Source of the DNA: Bacteroidota bacterium
GTDB lineage: Bacteria; Bacteroidota; Bacteroidia; Sphingobacteriales; Sphingobacteriaceae
Assembly: GCA_018266915.1 (NCBI GenBank)
Contig: JAFDZM010000012.1
Location: forward strand, 1 to 64,000
Direction: 5' to 3'
DNA: 64,000 nucleotides
Within the stretch, counting starts at the first letter, position 1; each line of letters starts with the position of its first letter. A program made the position numbers and the translations under genes. The notes below the pieces were generated by a model. That model searched no databases and had not been told where the DNA came from. It was given only the letters and a program-made list of their open reading frames with translations. This document shows, in pieces, positions 9,018 to 18,730 of this stretch.

Positions 9018-9491
9018 TTACTTCCACGCTCCCAGCAATCTCCTGATCACAATAATCTCTGCTGCATGATAAGCATTATGATCGGCTATCTGTAATGCTT
9101 CGCGCAATATGCTTTGCCCATCACCATGTGGAATAGTTTTATAAATGTCTCCGCTTTTTAACAGATCGATAAACTCTTTTAGATCATCTTTTATCTGCTT
9201 TAATGAGTTTTCCCATTCCGCATCATTTTTTGGGGCAACATCTTTAACCCAATAACCTTCGGGCCATTCGGGTGATTCATGTTTTTCGTCCTCACTGAAT
9301 TTAAGCATATCCCATTGTGCTATCCGGATATGCTCCACCAGTTGCCAGATGGAATAAGGCAGATCATCCGGCTTCACTCCTCGCAATTTGGCAGGCAGGT
9401 TATCCAAAGCATCATCCAGACTTGCATGGGCGCTGCCACCGTTCAGGAGTTTTATCAATTCAGTTATTAATACGTCGTGTTCATTTTTCAT
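9018..9491 (-). CDS. DinB family protein
   Basis: 157 residues, four-helix DinB/YfiT-like fold. Seen: YSIWQLVEHIRIAQWDMLKF, with the first metal-ligand His, and ADHNAYHAAEIIVIRRLLGAW, with paired His residues at the C-terminus. Family members bind divalent metal; many are thiol-dependent transferases, but the role here is unknown. The start at 9491 (MKNEHDVLITELIK) is preferred over 9536, which would reach across the promoter region of the divergent DUF885 gene. Confidence 0.8.
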   Translation of the reverse strand: MKNEHDVLITELIKLLNGGSAHASLDDALDNLPAKLRGVKPDDLPYSIWQLVEHIRIAQWDMLKFSEDEKHESPEWPEGYWVKDVAPKNDAEWENSLKQIKDDLKEFIDLLKSGDIYKTIPHGDGQSILREALQIADHNAYHAAEIIVIRRLLGAWK

Positions 9492-9609
9492 AATTGAATA
9501 TACAAAAAGGGTTGGGCTGATGTTTGTAAATTTCATATCGCGCAGTCATAAATTAGGCATTTTCATCGAAAAAGTTTTAAGTTTATCCGAACGATTAAAA
9601 ACTTCCCCG

Positions 9610-11412
9610 GTGATAAAAAAAATTCTTGCTTTTGTACTGTGCGTTGCTCTTTTTGCCGCCTGTAAAAAAGATGCCTCTGTAGGCCCCATACAAGGCAGCA
9701 TGGATGATGTTGCTTTTAATAATTATGAAACCTTCTTCCTTGAACAGCTTTGGAAGCAATTTCCCGACTGGGGTACCAGTGTAGGCTATCATAAATACGA
9801 TTCCCTCTTACTGGTCCCGGATAAAAAAACACGCGACAAACAGCTAAGGTTTGTCAAGGTTCAACTGGATTCACTGGGTAAGTATCAGCCTGCGGCTTTC
9901 CTGGAAACCAATAAAATGGACTATGCCATAATGCAGAACCAGTTGCAATATATGCAATGGCGGATGGAACAGTTGAGAGACTATGAATGGGATCCTTCCT
10001 CCTATAATGTGATAGGCACTTTTGCTTATATCCTGAACGAGCATTATGCCCCCCTGGATAAACGTCTGACCAGCTTTTACCAAAAAATGCTGAATGTACC
10101 GTCTTACTATAAGGAGGCCGAAAAAGATATCAAAAATCCGGTTGTGGAGCTCACTAACCTGGCTATCGAACAGCACGAGGGCGGATTAAGTGTTTTCGGA
10201 GCCGATTTCGCCGATTCCCTCAAAAAAACCAAGATACCTGAGGCCACCCAAAAACAAATGCTGGACAGGGCCAAGCTATGTACCGATGCTATAAATGAGT
10301 TTACCGCGTTTCTGAAGAATCTGAAAAACGATCACCCGCGCAGTTTCAGGCTGGGTAAGGACTTGTATGAAGACAAATTTAAGTACGAGTTGCAGGCTTC
10401 AGAAACAGCACAGCAGATTTACAATGCGGCAGTTGAGCGCAAAAAGCTCGTCCATCATGAAATGGCAAAGATCACCCTGAAACTGTGGCCAAAATACTTC
10501 GGGAACCAACCCAAGCCAACGGACACACTGGATATGATTGCCAAAATGATCGATACGCTATCGGTTAAACACACCAGGCCTGACGAGTTCCAGGCAACGA
10601 TCACCCAGCTGCTGCCAAAGCTAACAGCCTTTGTGACCCAAAAGGATTTACTTACTATGGATCCCACAAAACCTTTGGTAGTACGTAAAGAACCGGGATA
10701 TATGGCAGGTGTAGCAGGTGCATCCATGAGTTCTCCCGGGCCATATGATAATGCGCAAAATTCTTATTTCAATGTAGGCAGCTTAGCCGGATGGGCACCC
10801 GAAAAAGCAGAAAGCTACCTGCGCGAATACAATCAGTATATCATCCAGATTTTGTGCATACACGAAGCAATACCGGGGCACTATGTACAGCTTGTTTACT
10901 CGAACAAAGCCCCAAGTATGATCAAATCTATATTCGGCAATGGGGCGATGGTTGAAGGCTGGGCAGTTTACAGCGAACAAATGATGCTGGATAATGGCTT
11001 CGGCAATGGCGACCCGGAAATGTGGCTGATGTGGTATAAATGGCACCTGCGCTCGGTATGCAATACTATTTTGGACTACAGTGTGCATTGCCAAAACATG
11101 CCTAAACAAACAGCAATGACTTTATTAATGCATGAGGCATTTCAGCAACAAGCCGAGGCTGAAGGTAAATGGAACAGGGTAAGCGTAAGCAGCGTACAGT
11201 TGGACAGCTATTTTACAGGCTATAAAGAAATAATGGATCTGCGCGATGACTGGAAAAGCAAAATGGGCGATAAGTATACCCTGAAAGAATTTAACGAGAA
11301 ATTCCTAAGTTTCGGCAGCGCACCAGTTAAGTTAATTAAGGAAGCAATGCTGGCGAAAGAGAACCCTCAGGGACAAGCTCCGGGTCAGAGTCCGGACGGA
11401 GGGAAACATTGA
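9610..11412 (+). CDS. DUF885 family lipoprotein, putative zinc peptidase
   Basis: About 600-residue DUF885 protein. The zinc-site signature HEAIPGH is present at about residues 418-424, followed by a downstream EGWAVYSEQMM glutamate motif. This is the layout of DUF885 predicted metallopeptidases. The start is uncertain. A GTG at 9610 gives a clean lipoprotein signal, VIKKILAFVLCVALFAAC, with Cys as the acylation site. An ATG at 9520 is possible but would add 30 odd residues ahead of the signal and leave only 28 bp to the divergent DinB gene. The C-terminus is Gln/Gly/Pro-rich. It probably acts in the periplasm or on the outer membrane; the substrate is unknown. Confidence 0.8.
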   Translation: MIKKILAFVLCVALFAACKKDASVGPIQGSMDDVAFNNYETFFLEQLWKQFPDWGTSVGYHKYDSLLLVPDKKTRDKQLRFVKVQLDSLGKYQPAAFLETNKMDYAIMQNQLQYMQWRMEQLRDYEWDPSSYNVIGTFAYILNEHYAPLDKRLTSFYQKMLNVPSYYKEAEKDIKNPVVELTNLAIEQHEGGLSVFGADFADSLKKTKIPEATQKQMLDRAKLCTDAINEFTAFLKNLKNDHPRSFRLGKDLYEDKFKYELQASETAQQIYNAAVERKKLVHHEMAKITLKLWPKYFGNQPKPTDTLDMIAKMIDTLSVKHTRPDEFQATITQLLPKLTAFVTQKDLLTMDPTKPLVVRKEPGYMAGVAGASMSSPGPYDNAQNSYFNVGSLAGWAPEKAESYLREYNQYIIQILCIHEAIPGHYVQLVYSNKAPSMIKSIFGNGAMVEGWAVYSEQMMLDNGFGNGDPEMWLMWYKWHLRSVCNTILDYSVHCQNMPKQTAMTLLMHEAFQQQAEAEGKWNRVSVSSVQLDSYFTGYKEIMDLRDDWKSKMGDKYTLKEFNEKFLSFGSAPVKLIKEAMLAKENPQGQAPGQSPDGGKH

Positions 11413-11415
11413 TTT

Positions 11416-11512
11416 TAGTGATCAGTTAACCGGTTACCAGTTATCAGGAAATATATGCTGATATCTGATTAACTAGTCACTGATTAACTGATCACTGATT
11501 AACTAATCTGTT
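11416..11512. repeat. ATCAGTTAACC / CTGATTAACTAATC word repeat
   Basis: Roughly 97 bp of degenerate near-palindromic units: ATCAGTTAACCGGTTACCAG, then CTGATTAACTAGTCACTG and two further CTGATTAACT units. It fills the gap between the convergent DUF885 and YXWGXW genes. Related units occur at 45037-45065 and 47675-47703 around the ABC permease gene. Confidence 0.7.
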
Positions 11513-11813
11513 ATCTCCAGTGTCCTGGTCTCCAGGCCCAGCCACGTGGTGTATGGCGCCAATGGCCGGGTACCCATCTTGCACCGGCAAAAGGCGGTGC
11601 GGCCCAGTAGCCACCTTTAAAAACATAAGTACCACCCTTTGGTGTCCATTCTTCGGCTATCCAAACATGGCGCGGCGACGGGCGTACAGGTCTTGCTGTA
11701 ACCACAGGTACATGCATACGCTCACGTACTACAATTTCCTGGGCTTTACTTTCAATGACTGAAAATAGGGTTAGCGCCCCGGCAAGTGCCATTAATTTTG
11801 CAAACTTTTTCAT
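11511..11813 (-). CDS. YXWGXW repeat-containing secreted protein
   Basis: 100 residues with a signal peptide (MKKFAKLMALAGALTLFSVIESKAQ) and a body of Trp-rich repeats: HVWIAEEWTPKGGTYVFKGGYW, ARWVPGHWRHT and WAWRPGHWR. This matches the short YXWGXW/WxxGxW repeat proteins common in Bacteroidota and Proteobacteria, whose function is not established; a cell-surface role is inferred. The protein ends on a repeat unit, WRPGHWR. Confidence 0.8.
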   Translation of the reverse strand: MKKFAKLMALAGALTLFSVIESKAQEIVVRERMHVPVVTARPVRPSPRHVWIAEEWTPKGGTYVFKGGYWAAPPFAGARWVPGHWRHTPRGWAWRPGHWR

Positions 11814-12169
11814 AGTAAACTGTATAGTTAATTTATTTCTAAGATAAGGGAAACAGTGATTGGTTTAACCCGCACCTTCATTGCAACAATTTAGTTACAC
11901 GCAGAATCTACTTCCCGGAAAAAGGATGAAGTAAGATATAGCAAGGCATATCTTCGGGCAGATCATGACTGAGTATCCATCCATGTGCATGCATTTGCAC
12001 ACTTGTGGAAGCCGTTTATACATTTCGGGTAAAAGCAACCTCTGTTAGCCGATCCGACAAATCATGCATTCATAAACTATACGGCTAATGATTTTCCTTT
12101 AGGTAAAAAATTGAGTTTTCACAAGCCTTTTGAACTTAAAACAGTTTGCATAAAAAGAAAATTTAAAGT

Positions 12170-12185
12170 TTGGCACACTTGTTGC
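12170..12185 (+). promoter_or_regulatory. Sigma-54 (RpoN) promoter
   Basis: TTGGCACACTTGTTGC contains TGGCAC, 5 nt and TTGC, the full RpoN core with the -24 GG and -12 GC 12 nt apart. The predicted start of transcription is near 12197, just upstream of the hairpin at 12221-12239. Matching all ten fixed bases in 64 kb by chance is unlikely but not excluded. Confidence 0.6.
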
Positions 12186-12196
12186 CTTACTTATAT

Positions 12197-12250
12197 CAGT
12201 TAAATTAATTAGTAAAGGTGGCTGAGCGCGAGGCTCAGCTATTTTTATTT
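12197..12250 (+). ncRNA. Possible short sigma-54-dependent RNA
   Basis: Inferred transcript from the sigma-54 promoter to the T-rich stretch after the hairpin, about 50 nt, too short for a protein. No RNA family is recognised. The alternative is a leader whose hairpin is read through towards ligA, about 200 bp downstream. Confidence 0.3.
12221..12239 (+). terminator. Hairpin with trailing T-rich stretch
   Basis: Perfect stem GCTGAGC / GCTCAGC with a 5-nt loop, followed by TATTTTTATTT. It has terminator form on the plus strand although no plus-strand gene lies immediately upstream. Confidence 0.55.
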
Positions 12251-12327
12251 AATAACGTTCCGTCTCAGCTTACTTAAATACAACCGGGGAATAAATTCCC
12301 CAATTGAGTGGTTTTCCATCCCCGTTT

Positions 12328-12341
12328 TCCACAATTGTGGA
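12328..12341. promoter_or_regulatory. Palindrome TCCACAATTGTGGA with DnaA-box-like words
   Basis: Perfect 14-bp palindrome about 110 bp before ligA. Its halves extend to TTTTCCACA (12325-12333) and, on the other strand, AAATCCACAA, each close to a DnaA box (TTATCCACA). Operator or weak DnaA site; inferred only. Confidence 0.35.
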
Positions 12342-12404
12342 TTTGCATTTCCCCAACTTACCCTACGTCTTTTATAGGATTTAAAAAAGATTAACATTTT
12401 TTAA

Positions 12405-14465
<2,061 letters not shown>

Positions 14466-14476
14466 GCCTACCACCA

Positions 14477-14607
14477 ATGTCATTTCGATGAGCGGCCAGT
14501 GTGAGCGAAGAGAAATCTTCTACAATATGCATCTTCTTTTTGCATGGCGCCGAAGATTTCTCACCTGCCCCAATGCCATGTCCCGCTCGGCAGGTTCGAA
14601 ATGACAT
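14477..14607. repeat. MITE-like palindromic element, ATGTCATTTCGA termini
   Basis: 131-bp element with perfect 12-bp terminal inverted repeats (ATGTCATTTCGA at 14477-14488, TCGAAATGACAT at 14596-14607) and a second inner pair, GAGAAATCTTC (14510-14520) and GAAGATTTCTC (14552-14562). It lies between ligA and the DUF5686 gene. The GTCATTTCGA...GAGAAATCTTC form is a recurrent intergenic type in this group of bacteria. Confidence 0.75.
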
Positions 14608-14699
14608 AATTGTATAAACTTGGCTTTAACAATCTTTAACAATCGGCGTCCAATTACTTTATTAATTTTAGGAACGCATCCGCGTAAAGCCGCTTATTT

Positions 14700-17150
14700 A
14701 TGAAATCTACCATACTATTTTTTTTATTCTGGGGGATTTGTTTCGCCGCATTTGCACAGCGGGTAACCGTTAATGGCAAAGTTACCGATCAAAACGGAAA
14801 GCCTGTGCCTTTTGCCAACGTGTATGTGAAGAACACTACTAACGGCGCATCGGCTAATAGCGAGGGTGATTACTCATTGGCTTTTCAACCCGGTCAGTAT
14901 GACCTGCAATTCAGGGCAGTAGGCTATAAACAAGCAACCCACCATGTCGATCTTCAAGCAAACACCACACTCAATATTACGCTTTCTGCTGAACTTTATG
15001 AATTAAAGGCTGTCACTATTAACGGCAATGGAGAAGATCCGGCTTATGCCATTATCCGCAAGGCTATCAAAAAACGAAAGGCGCATCTAAGCGAAGTAAA
15101 AGCCTATACCTGCGAAGTGTATATCAAAGGTTTGCAAAAACTGTTATCTGCACCTAAAAAATTCATGGGCTTTGACATACAAAAGGCAGGCAAAGAGATT
15201 GACCTCGACTCCAATCGCAGGGGAATTGTTTATTTGTCGGAGTCCGAGTCAAAATTAAGCTACCAATATCCCGGGCAATTGCATGAGGAAATGATCTCCT
15301 CCAAATTTTCCGGCAGTAATCAAATGTTCAGCTTTAACCGCGCCAGCGATGCCAAGGTGAATTTCTATGAAAATTTTCAAAACTGGAGCGGCTTGAGCAA
15401 CCGGCCATTGGTATCCCCTATTTCAGATAATGCTTTGTTTTATTACCGCTATAAATTATTAGGAACATCCGTAGAAAATGGCGTAACCATCAATAAAATA
15501 AAAGTTACGCCACGGCGTACACATGATCCTTGTTTTGATGGCATCATTTACATTATTGACAATAGCTGGCGCATTTACGCACTTGATCTGCAAATTACCA
15601 GTCGCGCAAACATTAATTTTGTGGATACCCTGCGCATCAACCAGCAATTCATGCCGGTGGATGACACCTGGGTGCAATCATCCAACAAGTTTGAGTTCGG
15701 CGGTGGTTTATTGGGTTTCAGGCTGAAAGGTTATTTTGTATCAGTTTATAAGGATTATGACCTCCACCCGGTATTCAGGAAACATGAGTTTAATGAACTA
15801 CTGCATATCCCGCCTAAAGTAAATAAGAACGATACTGATTATTGGAACAAGTCGCGCCCATTACCGCTGACTAACGAAGAGCGGGCAGATTACCAGAAAA
15901 AGGAGATATTAGCCAAAAAACGCGAATCAAAACCTTACCTGGATTCACTGGACAAAGAAACCAATAAAGTAACCCCAGTCGGTTTAATGCTGACTGGCGT
16001 AAATGTCATCAAAAGATACAAGCGCGAGTTTTTTCACCTTGATCCGCTGCTGCCTTCATTTCAATTCAATACAGTTGAAGGGCCTGTGCTTAATTATGGC
16101 TTTACGCTTCGCAAGCAACTGGATACCAACACCAATAAAGTGATCGGCTTTGGCGGCAAAGTGCGTTATGGCTTTTCCGATCATTTAATCAATGCGAATG
16201 CCAACGCATTGATACCTGTTGGTGATTTTTATTTAAATGTTTCTGGAGGATCGGAGATGGCCGATCTGAATAACCTCGCTCCTATTTCATCACTTTTCAA
16301 TTCAGTGTATACCTTGTTTGAACGCGAGAATTATCTGAAGCTTTATCAAAAGCAATTCGCATCAGCAACTTTATCAGGCAGGATAGCCGGAGGATGGCAG
16401 GCCAGCGCAATAGTTGAATATGCTAACCGCAAATGGGTGCCCAATACCAACAATTACAGTTTCTTCCATCCTGATCATCATGAGTTTACTTCTAACAACC
16501 CTTTGACACCAGATCAGGACATACCACTATTCCCGGAGAATCAGTCTTTCAAAGTAACCTTGCGGACAACTTATGATTTCAGCAATAAATACGAAACATA
16601 TCCTTTTGGCAGGCGGTATTTGCCTTCTGATTACCCTACTATTGGTTTAACCTTTACTAAAGGCTTTAAAAACATATTCGGCTCTGATGTTGATTATGAT
16701 CTGCTAAGTGCCGATATCAGCAAAAAGGATATTAGTCTTGGTGTTTATGGGCGAACGTCATTTTTTGTTGGTGCAGGTAAATTCTTAAATGCCAATGCCC
16801 TGTATTTTCCAGATTACAAACAATTCAGCGGCAACCAGATATTATTTTATCAGAATAATATAAATAGTTTCTTATTACTTGATTATTATCGCTTTAGCAC
16901 ATACAAAGAATATATTGAGGGGCATATTGAGCACAATTTCTCTGGTTTTATCACTAACAAGATCCCGTTGATCCGCAAGCTGAAACTACAGGAGATTGTC
17001 GATTTCAATTATCTCGCCACACCTGAGCTGCATAATTACTATGAGCTCGGGTTTGGCGTGCAATATCTTACTTTTAGGGTGATGTATGGAACTTCGTTCA
17101 ATAGCGGTGGGAATATTAAGAATGGGGTGAGGATTGGGGTGAGTTTTTGA
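14700..17150 (+). CDS. DUF5686 / carboxypeptidase-like regulatory domain outer-membrane protein
   Basis: 816 residues. A signal peptide (FFLFWGICFAAFAQ) is followed by a CarboxypepD_reg-like domain (about 20-105: VTVNGKVTDQNGKPVPFANVYV), then the DUF5686 region with a long series of beta strands ending in LTFRVMYGTSFNSGGN and a short aromatic C-terminus (RIGVSF), as in outer-membrane barrels. The family is widespread in Bacteroidota and has no agreed function. It differs from TonB-dependent receptors in lacking a plug domain. Confidence 0.85.
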   Translation: MKSTILFFLFWGICFAAFAQRVTVNGKVTDQNGKPVPFANVYVKNTTNGASANSEGDYSLAFQPGQYDLQFRAVGYKQATHHVDLQANTTLNITLSAELYELKAVTINGNGEDPAYAIIRKAIKKRKAHLSEVKAYTCEVYIKGLQKLLSAPKKFMGFDIQKAGKEIDLDSNRRGIVYLSESESKLSYQYPGQLHEEMISSKFSGSNQMFSFNRASDAKVNFYENFQNWSGLSNRPLVSPISDNALFYYRYKLLGTSVENGVTINKIKVTPRRTHDPCFDGIIYIIDNSWRIYALDLQITSRANINFVDTLRINQQFMPVDDTWVQSSNKFEFGGGLLGFRLKGYFVSVYKDYDLHPVFRKHEFNELLHIPPKVNKNDTDYWNKSRPLPLTNEERADYQKKEILAKKRESKPYLDSLDKETNKVTPVGLMLTGVNVIKRYKREFFHLDPLLPSFQFNTVEGPVLNYGFTLRKQLDTNTNKVIGFGGKVRYGFSDHLINANANALIPVGDFYLNVSGGSEMADLNNLAPISSLFNSVYTLFERENYLKLYQKQFASATLSGRIAGGWQASAIVEYANRKWVPNTNNYSFFHPDHHEFTSNNPLTPDQDIPLFPENQSFKVTLRTTYDFSNKYETYPFGRRYLPSDYPTIGLTFTKGFKNIFGSDVDYDLLSADISKKDISLGVYGRTSFFVGAGKFLNANALYFPDYKQFSGNQILFYQNNINSFLLLDYYRFSTYKEYIEGHIEHNFSGFITNKIPLIRKLKLQEIVDFNYLATPELHNYYELGFGVQYLTFRVMYGTSFNSGGNIKNGVRIGVSF

Positions 17151-17234
17151 GTCGGCAGTTATCGGTTGGCAGTTTGCATGGATAGGGTTACTTTATTTTA
17201 AAAGACGTATTAATATTAACCCGCATTCCATTAT

Positions 17235-17519
17235 ATGACAACTATTATTCAATCTTTAAAGAAACATTCAATATTCTTTATTTTCTATCTCTTATTTAGC
17301 TTGTTATGTGCTCGAATAGGTATAATGAGTTTGTCCGGATTTAAACGCGAAGACCATATTGACGGCGGATTGCCTTATATCTTCACAATATTTCTGGCCA
17401 TTGTTTTTGTTTTAATACTAATTATAAATGCGATCCTTCGCAAAACTGACAAAAGCTTTTACTTGTGGTTTTGTTTGGTGATTGCAATTCAGACCTTCAT
17501 AGTGATTAGTATCGGATAA
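17235..17519 (+). CDS. Small membrane protein, function unknown
   Basis: 94 residues with three predicted membrane segments: FFIFYLLFSLLCARIGIM, YIFTIFLAIVFVLILIINAI and FYLWFCLVIAIQTFIVISI. The residues between the first two (SGFKREDHIDGG) are polar. No family is recognised. It lies 84 bp after the DUF5686 gene, in the same direction, with a GGCAGTTATCGGTTGGCAG word repeat between. Coding status rests on the clean membrane pattern and the open frame. Confidence 0.55.
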   Translation: MTTIIQSLKKHSIFFIFYLLFSLLCARIGIMSLSGFKREDHIDGGLPYIFTIFLAIVFVLILIINAILRKTDKSFYLWFCLVIAIQTFIVISIG

Positions 17520-17587
17520 TCTCCTATTGCTATTCCAGATTTATAACCCTAGCAACGATAGTTGATTGTCCTAAATATCTCTTCTCG

Positions 17588-17707
17588 CGTTATTGCGAGG
17601 AACGAAGCAATGCCAAGCCCTACAGGGCAAACAGAAAGGTATAGAACTTGCACGATGGCTCTGTTAGTCGGGGATTGCTTCGTCGCTCACTCCTTACAGC
17701 AATGACG
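17588..17707. repeat. Palindromic element with CGTTATTGCGAGG...GCAATGACG termini
   Basis: About 120 bp. The left end CGTTATTGCGAGGAACGAAG is mirrored imperfectly by GGGATTGCTTCGTCGCTCAC and GCAATGACG at the right. Elements with CGTCATTGCGAGGAACGAAGCAAT ends are known as dispersed intergenic palindromes in many bacteria. It separates the small membrane protein gene from the convergent isomerase gene. Confidence 0.7.
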
Positions 17708-17717
17708 GTTAGTTGTA

Positions 17718-18569
17718 TCATCCCAACAACCCATGTATATACTCCGCACTATCCTTATAATTTTCCTGGTTCATTTCAACAAAGAAATTTTTGATGCCAC
17801 CGGTTTTAATAGCATCCTCAAAAAATTCCTTCCAGTCGATGATACCTTTGCCTACGGGTACTTGCTTTTTATCGGCTGTCCAATCGGATAAATGGGCAGA
17901 GATAAATCTTCCCGGATATTTTTTGAAATAGGTCGAAGCTTTAAATCCTAAAGTGATCACCTCGGTCTGGAACTGCATTTTTACAAGGTTTCCGTCCAAT
18001 GCCTCCATTATGCCGTCATAGATCAACTGACCATCCAGCATTTTGAATTCACCGCTATGGTTATGCAGACCGGTTGCCATTCCTTCGGCTTTTATCTTTT
18101 CGGCTATCTTATTTAACTCACCAGCCGCTTCTTTAAAATCCGTGATCGACTTGCCCGGTGTTTCCAAACCGGGTGTTACAATTTGGGATAGGCCTAAGCC
18201 ATGTGCAAATTCCATGCACTCTCCAAAATTATTTTTAAGGTTTCCCATACCGAAATGGCAACTTGGGCATTGCAGACCAGCATCCGCGATCATCGTTTTC
18301 AGATCAGTCGCTTTTACATCTACCAACGGCGCAAACCCTGCTCCGGCATAGCCTTTCGGGTAACACATTTCGGTATATTGATAACCCATACCTGCCATCG
18401 CTTTCATCGTTCCTGAAAAGTCTTTTGACACCTGGTCCCTTATCGGGAAGGTTTGAAAACCAACCTGATGTTTGTATTTTTTTATCTCTTCCGCTTGCAA
18501 AAGGTGAGGTATCATCACCATAGCTCCCACGCCTACCGCGCTTTGACCAATAAATTTTCTCCTGTTCAT
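17718..18569 (-). CDS. Tat-exported sugar phosphate isomerase/epimerase (AP endonuclease 2 fold)
   Basis: 283 residues. A twin-arginine leader (MNRRKFIGQSAVGVGAM) is followed by a TIM barrel of the xylose-isomerase-like family. Candidate metal ligands lie in ATGLHNHSGEF, SAHLSDW and FFVEMNQ. Family members isomerise or epimerise sugars or related polyols; the substrate is unknown. It follows a Tat-exported Gfo/Idh/MocA oxidoreductase on the same strand, a pairing common in Bacteroidota sugar-processing loci. The 161-bp gap between them is almost filled by the dispersed element at 18596-18726. Confidence 0.82.
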   Translation of the reverse strand: MNRRKFIGQSAVGVGAMVMIPHLLQAEEIKKYKHQVGFQTFPIRDQVSKDFSGTMKAMAGMGYQYTEMCYPKGYAGAGFAPLVDVKATDLKTMIADAGLQCPSCHFGMGNLKNNFGECMEFAHGLGLSQIVTPGLETPGKSITDFKEAAGELNKIAEKIKAEGMATGLHNHSGEFKMLDGQLIYDGIMEALDGNLVKMQFQTEVITLGFKASTYFKKYPGRFISAHLSDWTADKKQVPVGKGIIDWKEFFEDAIKTGGIKNFFVEMNQENYKDSAEYIHGLLG

Positions 18570-18595
18570 GGCTTTGTAAGTTTAATTTGTCATTT

Positions 18596-18726
18596 GCCTC
18601 ATCCTAGCCCTTCTCCAAAGGAGAAGGGCTATCAAAATTTTAAAAGTCCTCTCCCTTGGAGAGGATTATTCATGGCTTACCTGTTTTTTATAGGTATTCA
18701 TGAGGGCTACGCCGTTTAGGTGAGGC
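18596..18726. repeat. Dispersed palindromic element, copy A
   Basis: 131 bp from GCCTCATCC to GGTGAGGC, with an inner perfect hairpin (AGCCCTTCTCC / GGAGAAGGGCT) and a second stem TCCTCTCC...GGAGAGGA. It is repeated in opposite orientation at 42958-43094. Shared words include GGAGAGGATTATTCATGGCTT and GTATTCATGAGGGCTA, both in the same order. Confidence 0.8.
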
Positions 18727-18730
18727 TGAT

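Noticed and set aside
18453..18719. Open frame encoding a PSPKEK-containing peptide
   Set aside because: It spans the dispersed element and the antisense of the isomerase N-terminus; the peptide is a by-product of the repeat.
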